Shown in pieces: positions 56,030 through 64,000 of a DNA stretch of 64,000 nt (position 1 is its first letter; each line of letters opens with the position of its first letter). The notes under the pieces are model-generated. The model was not told the DNA's origin and ran no database searches. It was given only the letters and a program-made list of their open reading frames with translations. The DNA is from Musicola paradisiaca NCPPB 2511 (GTDB lineage Bacteria; Pseudomonadota; Gammaproteobacteria; Enterobacterales; Enterobacteriaceae). The stretch lies in the NCBI RefSeq assembly GCF_000400505.1, contig NZ_CM001857.1, positions 2,862,208 to 2,926,207 of the forward strand, written 5' to 3'. A program made the position numbers and the translations under genes.

Positions 56030-57313
56030 TCAATCGGGATCCCCCAGCACATCGGCGACCGCCAACATGGCGGCGGCGATCTCCACCAGCTTCTTATTCT
56101 GGTTCATCGCCATACGCCGCAAGGTGTTATACGCCTCTTCTTCGCTCAGGCCGCGATGCTGCATCAGCAACCCTTTGGCACGATCGATTTGTTTGCGCTC
56201 GCTAAGCGTGGCACGCATCTCCGCCAGTTCATTATCCAACGACTGCAAACGCCGCGCCTGTTGCTGCACCAGCGACAACAGCGAACGCCCCAGCTGCGGC
56301 CGCACGCCGTCGCTATCCAGCCAGCCGGCGCCCGCCTCCGCCATATCGGGCGCGGCGATAAACACCGAATAGCCGTGATCATCGCCGTCCGGCGTCGGCA
56401 GCAGGCCGGATACATCCGCCTGCTGGTCGAGGCAAGCCTGTTCCGCCGCCGCGATACGCTCCCGACACAGACGCATCAGCGCCTGTTCCAGGTTGTCCTC
56501 AATCTGCTTCATGGCATCAATACGGGTCGTTGCCAGCGCAAACCAATGCAGACTGCCGTCCGGCGGCATATTCCCCGGCAGACGAGTGCAGGCCAGCCGA
56601 CGCAGGCGCTCAAACTCACGATCCGTCACCAACGCCTGCCAGGCGGCGCGGTTGTCGTCATCCGCAAAGCTGACGAAGGTATCGAAACAACGCTCCTGCC
56701 GCTCGATCAGATCCAGCAACGTTTGCTGTTCCGTCGGTGAAAAACCGCCGGCGGCGAAGGCGGCCGCCCCCAGCGCCCGCTCCTGCCCCGCCAGCTCCTT
56801 ACCCTGCATAAAGCTGAACATGGCGATCAACGCCCGGGCAATCACCGGCTCCGCTGCGGTATCCGACACCTCGAACACCAGCGTCAGCAAATGGCGGATC
56901 GCTTCGCTGAACGCCGCCATCGCGTCCGGCTGCGGCAGATTGTGCTGGCGAATTTGCTGACGCAACCCCGGCAACAAGCCGAGAGAGTACAAAACACTCG
57001 CGGTGCGGCTGAACAATCTGCTGGCCTGCGGCAGGCTGGCCGCGCGTTGTTCCAATACCCCCACCTGCGCCATAAATTGCGCCTGCGCCTGAGTGACGTC
57101 CTGTTCGCGCAGCGACAGCTCATCGGCGCACAGGCGCCCGCCGGAGCACAAAAAAAGATTGGTGGTACCGCGTTCACGTTGCAGCATATGCACCAATTGG
57201 CTGATACGTCCGACCAGCTCGCCGCTCTGCAGCAACCCCCGCAAACTGTTCAGTTCACATTGGCGTGACGCCATCAGGAAACGAATGGTGGTTGAAGGAT
57301 CCGCGACTGTCAT
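56030..57313 (-). CDS. nasR: Nitrate-responsive antiterminator NasR (NIT-ANTAR)
   Basis: 427 residues. The N-terminal NIT nitrate/nitrite-sensing domain includes RISQLVHMLQRERGTTNLFL (about 30-50) and continues to about residue 290. A C-terminal ANTAR RNA-binding domain (about 345-420) has LSERKQIDRAKGLLMQHRGL and SEEEAYNTLRRMAMNQNKKL. In Klebsiella, nitrate-bound NasR binds the nasF leader and prevents termination. The ATG at 57313 is chosen because GGGAGAG precedes it; a longer frame to 57421 would run through a repeat. NasR normally adjoins nasF; here about 12 kb intervene. Confidence 0.93.
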   Translation of the reverse strand: MTVADPSTTIRFLMASRQCELNSLRGLLQSGELVGRISQLVHMLQRERGTTNLFLCSGGRLCADELSLREQDVTQAQAQFMAQVGVLEQRAASLPQASRLFSRTASVLYSLGLLPGLRQQIRQHNLPQPDAMAAFSEAIRHLLTLVFEVSDTAAEPVIARALIAMFSFMQGKELAGQERALGAAAFAAGGFSPTEQQTLLDLIERQERCFDTFVSFADDDNRAAWQALVTDREFERLRRLACTRLPGNMPPDGSLHWFALATTRIDAMKQIEDNLEQALMRLCRERIAAAEQACLDQQADVSGLLPTPDGDDHGYSVFIAAPDMAEAGAGWLDSDGVRPQLGRSLLSLVQQQARRLQSLDNELAEMRATLSERKQIDRAKGLLMQHRGLSEEEAYNTLRRMAMNQNKKLVEIAAAMLAVADVLGDPD

Positions 57314-57762
57314 AGTTCTCTCCCGGCAAGACATCGTTCGACAGTATGCCTGTGCAGCAATCGATACCCCAAATAATTTGAGCGGACACAGGCTACGGCG
57401 CGACACGTCGCCGGCCGCCACACGGCGGCAAACACGCGCAGGTTTTGGCTATGCCGGTGATCGGTTAGGCCATCGCCCCGCGCATCGGGATCCGCTCACT
57501 TGCTTGCCGATTATCACGCGAATGAGTTGAGGTACGGGTTTATCGGATTGTCATTTCATTTATTGCTTAACCCAATAAATACCCACTGTTATTCCCTCGT
57601 TGAAATAAAAAAGTAATGATGAAGAAGTAAACCATGCCGATATATTCTTGTTGTATTCATCACGGAGGATGTCGATATTTTTATTACCAAAGAGACAACA
57701 TTAAAAAACTTTTTCTTCATATCCCAGAAAAGAGTCAATAACAATAAAGCAGGAATAACCTT
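57314..57762. other. nasR-chemoreceptor divergent region with repeat half-copy
   Basis: About 450 bases without a gene. At 57362-57381 GATACCCCAAATAATTTGAG is a half-copy of the intergenic repeat at 15694. AT-rich sequence from about 57540 to 57762 probably carries the chemoreceptor promoter. Confidence 0.5.
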
Positions 57763-59436
57763 ATGAAACTCATTAGAAATATAACCATCCGCAAGGCAAT
57801 GCTCGCGATACTGTCTATTTTTTTATTACTTTGGTGTGCTATTTCCTGGCTGGAACTCTCCTCCCTGAATCACGTTAATGCATTATTGCAACTTAATCAG
57901 ACACAGCAGAGAAATGCTGAAACCATGAGCCACGGCACCGAAGCGTATTTTCGTACCTCGGTCAGGTTATTTATGGCCGCCGATCTCTTTCAGATCGGTG
58001 ACAACGATAATGCCAAAAAGCTGGTGCAATCCGCATCAGATACCATCAACCTCAGTATTCATGATCTGAAAACGTTCACCGCGTCGTCTCATACCGGCAT
58101 CTCCAAAGAGGTATTACAAGGCATTCTGGATCATTGGGATCATATCCATGTCGAGATCGCCAAAATGATCGACCTGCTAAACAAAGGGGATCTCGAACAG
58201 TTCAGGGCATTTACCCGCACCAGCCTTCCCCCCATCAGCATCGCATTCAGCAAAGCCAGCGAGCAGTACCTGCAGCAGTTGGAACAGCAAAACCAGCGCA
58301 ATGACCAAAATATCGAAGCCATGATCGCGACTTGCAAGCAGGCGCTGATCGGCGCATTGGTGCTGGGCGTGGTGATCCTGTTTCTCACTGACCGCTATCT
58401 GGTGGCCTGCCTGCTTATGCCGTTGCGCCATATCCGTAACCATTTTAAAACGCTTGCCGATGGCCAGCTCCATCACGCCATCAGCGATCTGGGCCGTAAC
58501 GATATCGGCCAGCTCATCCCTTACCTGCGCGACATGCAAGAGAGCCTGATTCGTACCGTCAGCCTGATCCGCGACAGCGCTCACGCCATCTATCAGGGCG
58601 CGGGCGAAATCAGCGTCGGCAACAACGATCTCTCTGCCCGCACCGAGCAACAAGCCTCCGCACTGGAACAGACCGCCGCCAGCATGGAACAGTTGGGCGC
58701 CACCGTGAAACAAAACGCCGACAACGTTTCCCAGGCCAACAAACGGGCGCAGGATGCCTCGCACATGGCGAAGAACGGCGGCGAACTGGTGGATAATGTC
58801 GTCACGACGATGAACAACATCACCCAAAGCTCACGCAAAATCGCCGATATCACCAGCGTCATCAACAGCATCGCCTTTCAGACCAACATTCTGGCGCTGA
58901 ACGCTGCGGTGGAAGCCGCCCGCGCCGGCGAGCAGGGCCGGGGGTTCGCGGTAGTGGCAGGCGAAGTGCGCAACCTGGCGCAGCGCAGCGCCCAAGCCGC
59001 CAAAGAGATTGAGGGGTTGATTTCCGAATCGGTCATCCGCATCAACACCGGTTCCGACCAAGTCGCCAGTACCGGGGAAACCATCCACGATATTATTCGC
59101 GCCGTCACCCAGGTGACTGACCTGATAGGGGAAATCGCTTCCGCTTCGATTGAACAGGAACGCGGCATCAGCCAGATAGCCCAGGCGGTCACGGAAATGG
59201 ACGGCGTCACCCAGCAAAACGCCGCACTGGTGCAGGAATCCGCCGCGGCGTCGGCATCACTGGAGGATCAGGCCCGCCAGTTAACCTCGGCGGTGGCGGT
59301 GTTCCAACTGCCTGACAGTTCAGGCGCCCCGCAACTTCGTCCGGCGCTGGCGACCGCTGCGCCCGCCGCAGCGCTGCCGGCCCTCGGCGACAAGGGCGGC
59401 AGCAAGAACCGCGACCATAACTGGCAGACATTCTGA
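57763..59436 (+). CDS. Methyl-accepting chemotaxis protein with NWQTF tail
   Basis: 557 residues. Transmembrane helix 1 is at about 13-32, followed by a helical periplasmic domain of the Tar-like four-helix type (about 33-190), transmembrane helix 2 (about 191-213), HAMP, and the signalling tip [20 protein letters not shown]. It ends DHNWQTF, an almost canonical CheR/CheB docking pentapeptide. It is divergent from nasR; a link to nitrate sensing is possible by position only, and the ligand domain lacks the NIT/PilJ motifs that I would expect for nitrate. The start has CAGGAATAACC. Confidence 0.95.
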   Translation: MKLIRNITIRKAMLAILSIFLLLWCAISWLELSSLNHVNALLQLNQTQQRNAETMSHGTEAYFRTSVRLFMAADLFQIGDNDNAKKLVQSASDTINLSIHDLKTFTASSHTGISKEVLQGILDHWDHIHVEIAKMIDLLNKGDLEQFRAFTRTSLPPISIAFSKASEQYLQQLEQQNQRNDQNIEAMIATCKQALIGALVLGVVILFLTDRYLVACLLMPLRHIRNHFKTLADGQLHHAISDLGRNDIGQLIPYLRDMQESLIRTVSLIRDSAHAIYQGAGEISVGNNDLSARTEQQASALEQTAASMEQLGATVKQNADNVSQANKRAQDASHMAKNGGELVDNVVTTMNNITQSSRKIADITSVINSIAFQTNILALNAAVEAARAGEQGRGFAVVAGEVRNLAQRSAQAAKEIEGLISESVIRINTGSDQVASTGETIHDIIRAVTQVTDLIGEIASASIEQERGISQIAQAVTEMDGVTQQNAALVQESAAASASLEDQARQLTSAVAVFQLPDSSGAPQLRPALATAAPAAALPALGDKGGSKNRDHNWQTF

Positions 59437-59447
59437 CGTCGTAACGC

Positions 59448-59472
59448 AGCGGCCTGGCGACGCCGGGCCGCT
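59448..59472. terminator. Stem-loop between chemoreceptor and RND genes
   Basis: AGCGGCC (59448) pairs with GGCCGCT (59466) across an 11-base loop, 11 bases after the chemoreceptor stop and between converging genes. Moderate support as a terminator; no long U-run. Confidence 0.5.
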
Positions 59473-59583
59473 ATTCCACCGTATTGAGCGTCGTGTCAGT
59501 AGCATAGCAGTACACCGAACATACCCGCAGTACCTGAGAATATCGCCCCCGGCCCGATGCAAAATGACCCGTAAAGCCAACAC

Positions 59584-60981
59584 TTAATCCACCCCGCCGC
59601 CTAATGCGTTATACAGGGTGATCAGGTTGTTCAGCCGCGATTGCTCCAGCGAAATCAGCGACTGACGGGCGCTGTACAGCGTGCGTTGCGCATCCAGCAC
59701 ATTCAGATAGGTGTCCACGCCTTCACGATAACGACTGCTGGCTAACTGATAACTGCGTTGCGCCGCCGACACATAATCCTGCTGCGCCGATTGCTGCTCA
59801 GCGAGGGTTCCTTTGCGGGCCAGCGCATCGGCCACGTCGCTGAACGCGGTTTGCACCGCTTTCTCATAGCTGGCGATATAGCCTTTTTTCTCCGCTTCGG
59901 CATAACGCAGCGCCGACAGATTGGCGCCGCCGTCGAAAATCGGCAGACTCACGCCGGGCACAACCGACCAGACCCGAGAACCATGACGAAACAGCGATGA
60001 CAGCTCGCTGCTGCCGATGCCATTGCTGGCAGTGAGGGTGATGCTGGGGAAAAAGGCCGCTCGCGCCGCGCCGATATTGGCGTTGGCGGATTTCAGGGTA
60101 TGTTCCGCCGCCTGCACATCAGGACGTCGCAACAGCACCGTGGAGGAAATCCCCGCCGCTACCGGCGCGACCGCCCCGCTCACGCTCTCCAGCGAGTCCG
60201 GCAGCAATGCCTCCGGCACCGGACGGCCCGCCAGCAGATCCAGCGCGTTCCGGCTTTGCGCTTCGGTGGTCAACGCGCTGGCGACATCCGCCCGCGCCTG
60301 CTGATAAACGGTTTCCGACTGCGCCACATCCACCGCCGACGCCACGCCGTTGCGCTGCCGGCTGCGCGTTACCGCCAGCGACTGCCCGGCGCTTGCCATC
60401 GTCTGCCGCGCCAGCGCCAGATCGCTGCGGGCGGTCGCCAACGTCACCCAGGCGGTGGCGCTGTCGGCAATCAGCGTCAGACGGGTGCTGGTGGCGGTTT
60501 CCGCGCTGGCAAGGTAAGTCTCCAGCGCTGCGCCGGTCAGGCTGCGGTTTTTGCCGAACAGATCCAGCGAGAAGGCACTGACGGAGAGCCCCGCACTATA
60601 ACTTTGGCTGAGCGATGTCCCGCTGCCGCTGCTATTAAGCGCACGGCTGCGCGTACCGTCGAGCGTGGCATTGAGCGACGGCGCCAGATCCGCACGCTGT
60701 TCGCCATACAGGGCACGCGCCGCCTCCATATCGGCGATCGCTTTGCGCAGGCTGCGGTTATCCGACAGCGCCATGTCGACCACCTGACGCAGACGCGCAT
60801 CCACCATCACCTCGCGCCACGGAATGTCGTTAGCGGCGCGCCCGGCGGGCGAAGCGGTTTGATAGGCCGCGCCCTGCGGCCAGTTTTCAGGCACCGGCGC
60901 AGATGGCCGTTGATAGTGTGGAGCGAGCGTACAACCGGACAACAACATAACGCCGGTGACGATGCCTGCGATGACGCGCAT
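59584..60981 (-). CDS. RND efflux outer-membrane factor (lipoprotein, OprM/NodT type)
   Basis: 465 residues. It is a lipoprotein (LLSGCTLAPHYQRP, Cys at about residue 17) with two outer-membrane efflux protein repeats rich in Ala, Gln and Ser (coiled-coil tunnel). Typical segments are LDLFGKNRSLTGAALETYLA, LLRRPDVQAAEHTLKSANAN and FFPSITLTASNG. It forms the trimeric exit duct for the RND pump encoded immediately upstream. Its ATG overlaps the pump stop region by one base, so the two are coupled. Confidence 0.93.
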   Translation of the reverse strand: MRVIAGIVTGVMLLSGCTLAPHYQRPSAPVPENWPQGAAYQTASPAGRAANDIPWREVMVDARLRQVVDMALSDNRSLRKAIADMEAARALYGEQRADLAPSLNATLDGTRSRALNSSGSGTSLSQSYSAGLSVSAFSLDLFGKNRSLTGAALETYLASAETATSTRLTLIADSATAWVTLATARSDLALARQTMASAGQSLAVTRSRQRNGVASAVDVAQSETVYQQARADVASALTTEAQSRNALDLLAGRPVPEALLPDSLESVSGAVAPVAAGISSTVLLRRPDVQAAEHTLKSANANIGAARAAFFPSITLTASNGIGSSELSSLFRHGSRVWSVVPGVSLPIFDGGANLSALRYAEAEKKGYIASYEKAVQTAFSDVADALARKGTLAEQQSAQQDYVSAAQRSYQLASSRYREGVDTYLNVLDAQRTLYSARQSLISLEQSRLNNLITLYNALGGGVD

Positions 60982-63900
60982 TAGATTTCTCCCTGTGAAG
61001 GGTCGACCGGTAACTGCCGGGACTCGTTTTTACGACCGGAAAAAACCCGCCGCACCAGAACAAAGAACAACGGCACCAGGAAGATCGCCAGTATCGTCGC
61101 CGTCAGCGTCCCGCCGACAATACCGCTGCCGATGGAGATACGGCTGTTGGCGCCCGCCCCGGTCGCCACCGCCAGCGGCAGCACACCGGCGATAAACGCC
61201 AGCGAGGTCATCAGCACCGGACGCAACCGGGTGCGCGCCCCCTCCAACGCCGCTTCATACAGCGTGGCACCGCGCCGGTAGGCCGCTTCGGCGAACTCAA
61301 CGATCAGGATGGCGTTTTTGGCCGATAGCCCGATGGTGGTCAACAACGCCACCTGAAAATAGACATCGTTTTCCAGCCCGCGCAGGGTCGCCGCCAACAC
61401 CGCGCCCACCACGCCGAGCGGGATCACCATCATCACCGAGAAGGGGACGCTCCAGCTTTCATACAACGCCGCCAGACACAGGAACACCACCAAAATGGAA
61501 ATGGCGTACAACGATACCGACTGCCCGCTGGCCAACCGTTCCTGATACGACAGTTCGCTCCACGAGAAGGTGGTGCCGGACGGCAGCGAGCGCGCCAGTG
61601 ACTCCATCTCGTCCATCGCTTCGCCTGAGCTGACGCCCGATGCGGCCGCACCCTGAATCTCATAGGCCGCCAGCCCGTTGTAGCGCGACAGGCTCTCCGG
61701 GCCGAAGCTCCAGCGCGTGGAAGCAAACGCGGAGAATGGCGTCATGACGCTGTTACCGCTGCTGTCGGTACCGCGCACAAACCATTTATCGAGATCGGCC
61801 GGTTTGCTGCGAGAAGTTGCATCCCCCTGAATATAAACCTTTTTTACCCGCCCACGATCGATAAAATCGTTGACGTAGGTACTGCCCCAGGCACTACTCA
61901 ACGTACTGGTGACATCGCTGACCGACAGCCCCAGCGCGCTGGCTTTGGCGTAGTCGATATCCACCTGCAACTGCGGCATCTCCGCCAGATCGTTGGGGCG
62001 CACCGCCGACAACCGTGGGTTCTTCGCCGCTGCGGCCAGTAACTGGTCGCGCAGCGCCAACAACCGGCTGCGATCGGTACTGCCGGTCGCCTGCAATTCA
62101 AAGGTGAAACCGTTCGATTGCCCCATCCCCTGCACCGCCGGCGGCGACATGGTAAAGACCTGCGCATCACGGATACTGGCGAGCGCCCCCATCGCCCGGC
62201 GGGCGATCGTTTCAGCGCTGTTTTGTTCGCCTGAGCGCTGGCTCCAGTTTTTCAGTGCGACGAACGCCATACCGGCATTCTGGCCGCTGCCGCTGAAGTT
62301 AAACCCGGAGATCACGAAGATCGCCTCCACGTTGTCCTTCTCCTGGGTGAGGAAATAGTTCTCGATAGTCTTTCCCACTGCTTGGGTGCGCGCATCGGTC
62401 GCGCCGGCCGGCAGCGTGAACTGCACCATCACATCGCCTTGATCCTCGTTGGGCAGAAAACCGCCCGGCAACCGCACGAACAGCACCCCCATCACCGCCA
62501 CGACCAGCCCGTACAGCGCCAGATAGCGCCAGGAACGGGTCAGCACCTGCGCCACCCGCCCGACATAACGGGTTTGCAGCGCGTTATACCCCCGGTTGAA
62601 GCGGGCGAAAAAGCCGTTGCCGGTCGACGCATGCGCCGTCGGTTTCAGCAACGATGCACACAATGCCGGCGTCAGCGTTAACGCCACCAGTACCGACAGC
62701 AGCATGGAAGACACGATGGTGATGGAGAACTGGCGATAAATCACACCGGTGGAACCGCCGAAGAACGCCATCGGCAGAAAGACGGCGCTCAGCACCATGG
62801 CGACGCCGACCAGCGCGCTGCCGATCTCGCGCATCGATTTTTCGGTAGCAGCGGCCGGCGCCATCCGCTCTTCCCGCATCAGACGCTCGACGTTTTCCAC
62901 CACCACAATGGCGTCATCCACCAGCAAACCGATGGCCAAGACCATACCGAATAGCGTGAGGGTGTTGATGGAATAGCCGAAGACCGCCAGCACACCGAAG
63001 GTTCCCAGCAACACCACCGGCACCGCGACGGCCGGGATCAAGGTTGCACGCAGGTTTTGCAGGAACAGGAACATCACCAGCACCACCAGCAAGATGGCCT
63101 CGAACAGCGTCTTCACGACCTCTTCGACCGAAATCTTGATGAAGTCGGTACTGTCTTTCGGGTAGGCCACTTTATAGCCTTGCGGCATCTGCGGTTCGAA
63201 CTCCGCCACTTTAGCCTTGACGCGCTCGGCGGTGGACAACGCATTCGCCCCCGGCGACAGCATGACCGCAATCCCCGCGCCGGGATGCCCATTCAACCGG
63301 GTGGTCATGGAGTAATCTTCATTACCGATCTCCACCCGGGCGACATCCTCCAGCCGAACCAACGCCCCGCTGGTTTCGCTTTTGATGATGATATTGCGAA
63401 ATTCTTCCGGGGTTTTCAGCCGGGACTGTGCCGTGACCGTGGCCGTCAATTGCTGATTGGCGGAAGCGGGTTTCCCGCCGATCTTGCCGGCGGATACCTG
63501 GGTGTTCTGCGCTTCAATCGCCGAGGAGATATCCGACGGCATCAGGCTGTAGGACGCCAGTTTGGCCGGATCCAACCAAATACGCATGGCGTACTGGGAA
63601 CCGAACACCTGTACGCTGCCGACCCCCGCCACGCGCGACAGGGCATCCTGCATATTGCTGACCAGATAGTCGGCGATATCGGCGGCGCTGCTTTTATCGG
63701 TGACGTCATACAGCGCGGCGATCAGCAAAAAATTGCTCTGCGATTTCGTGACCGTCAACCCCTGTTGCTGCACTTCGGTCGGCAGGCGGCTGGTGGCCTG
63801 CTGCACTTTGTTCTGCACCTGTACCTGTGCGGTATCCGGGTCGGTTCCCTGGGCGAAGGTCACGGTGATTCTGACATCGCCGCTGGAGTCGCTGGTCGAC

Positions 63901-64000
63901 GAAAAATAGAGCAACCCGTCCAGCCCGGTCAGCTGCTGTTCAATCACCTGGGTGACGCTGTTTTCCAGCGTTTCCGCCGACGCACCGGGATAGTTGGTCT
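60981..64000 (-). CDS. RND multidrug efflux pump, AcrB/MexB-like (HAE1), N-terminus outside window
   Basis: At least 1006 residues; the frame stays open to the right edge (NYPGASAETLENSVTQVIEQ), so only about the first 40 residues are missing. Proton-relay residues are visible in GLLVDDAIVVVENVERL (Asp pair). Other HAE1 features are FGGSTGVIYRQFSITIVSS, LTLTPALCASLLKP, LPGGFLPNEDQGDVMVQ and a C-terminal ISIGSGIVGGTLTATILAIF. It pumps diverse drugs from the periplasm and inner membrane through the outer-membrane factor encoded next. An adaptor gene is expected just beyond the window. Confidence 0.93.
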   Translation of the reverse strand, partial: TNYPGASAETLENSVTQVIEQQLTGLDGLLYFSSTSDSSGDVRITVTFAQGTDPDTAQVQVQNKVQQATSRLPTEVQQQGLTVTKSQSNFLLIAALYDVTDKSSAADIADYLVSNMQDALSRVAGVGSVQVFGSQYAMRIWLDPAKLASYSLMPSDISSAIEAQNTQVSAGKIGGKPASANQQLTATVTAQSRLKTPEEFRNIIIKSETSGALVRLEDVARVEIGNEDYSMTTRLNGHPGAGIAVMLSPGANALSTAERVKAKVAEFEPQMPQGYKVAYPKDSTDFIKISVEEVVKTLFEAILLVVLVMFLFLQNLRATLIPAVAVPVVLLGTFGVLAVFGYSINTLTLFGMVLAIGLLVDDAIVVVENVERLMREERMAPAAATEKSMREIGSALVGVAMVLSAVFLPMAFFGGSTGVIYRQFSITIVSSMLLSVLVALTLTPALCASLLKPTAHASTGNGFFARFNRGYNALQTRYVGRVAQVLTRSWRYLALYGLVVAVMGVLFVRLPGGFLPNEDQGDVMVQFTLPAGATDARTQAVGKTIENYFLTQEKDNVEAIFVISGFNFSGSGQNAGMAFVALKNWSQRSGEQNSAETIARRAMGALASIRDAQVFTMSPPAVQGMGQSNGFTFELQATGSTDRSRLLALRDQLLAAAAKNPRLSAVRPNDLAEMPQLQVDIDYAKASALGLSVSDVTSTLSSAWGSTYVNDFIDRGRVKKVYIQGDATSRSKPADLDKWFVRGTDSSGNSVMTPFSAFASTRWSFGPESLSRYNGLAAYEIQGAAASGVSSGEAMDEMESLARSLPSGTTFSWSELSYQERLASGQSVSLYAISILVVFLCLAALYESWSVPFSVMMVIPLGVVGAVLAATLRGLENDVYFQVALLTTIGLSAKNAILIVEFAEAAYRRGATLYEAALEGARTRLRPVLMTSLAFIAGVLPLAVATGAGANSRISIGSGIVGGTLTATILAIFLVPLFFVLVRRVFSGRKNESRQLPVDPSQGEI

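Noticed and set aside
57763..59436. Calling this chemoreceptor a nitrate receptor
   Set aside because: Only its position next to nasR suggests it; the ligand domain shows no NIT or PilJ nitrate motif.

Overview
The window looks like the chromosome of a plant-associated enterobacterium, most likely Dickeya or a close relative in the Pectobacteriaceae. This rests on gene families, several chemoreceptors, a Klebsiella-type nitrate-assimilation operon and intergenic repeats of a kind I associate with Pectobacterium, Dickeya and Serratia. The species call is inference. There are no rRNA or tRNA genes and no CRISPR array.

Layout. 1-772: a worn mobile border, with the 3' end of a DDE transposase and the first 32 codons of a P4-type integrase. 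777-5110: a minus-strand drug-efflux operon (MarR regulator, EmrA-like adaptor, EmrB-like DHA2 pump, Rob-like AraC regulator). 5446-11442: cheV, a CPBP membrane protease, a truncated methyltransferase next to an internally deleted IS5-group element, and a chemoreceptor. 11583-15546: a galactarate/L-talarate dehydratase and sugar-acid transporter under a divergent LacI-type regulator with a clear operator. 15694-20124: a repeat-flanked small gene, a family 1 glycosyltransferase and ggt. 20305-28441: uhpABC followed by afuABC, so a hexose-phosphate sensor is linked to a hexose-phosphate ABC importer. Its two intergenic spacers carry short tandem repeats. 28537-33404: a chemoreceptor, a LysR regulator, an aminotransferase and an amino-acid binding protein.

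33618-44399: cobA and nasABCDEF, a complete nitrate-assimilation operon (uptake, nitrate reductase, nitrite reductase, siroheme supply). It is headed by a sigma-54 promoter and a leader RNA with two small stem-loops and an intrinsic terminator. The leader fits control by the ANTAR protein NasR, whose gene lies about 12 kb upstream (56030-57313) instead of next to nasF. Between them lie an IS630 relic, an oxalate-catabolism operon (OxlT-type antiporter, oxalyl-CoA decarboxylase, two formyl-CoA transferases and a stand-alone PAS protein), a LysR regulator, a decayed GNAT gene, a lipoprotein hydrolase and a GrpB-family gene. The simplest reading is an insertion that split an ancestral nasR-nasF pair.

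57763-64000: a chemoreceptor with a C-terminal tether, then the outer-membrane factor and inner-membrane pump of an RND efflux system running off the right edge.

Three conserved genes (afuB, nasC, frc2) each carry a single-base frameshift, and the nasC/nasB boundary lacks an expected stop. This pattern could be sequence error rather than decay.
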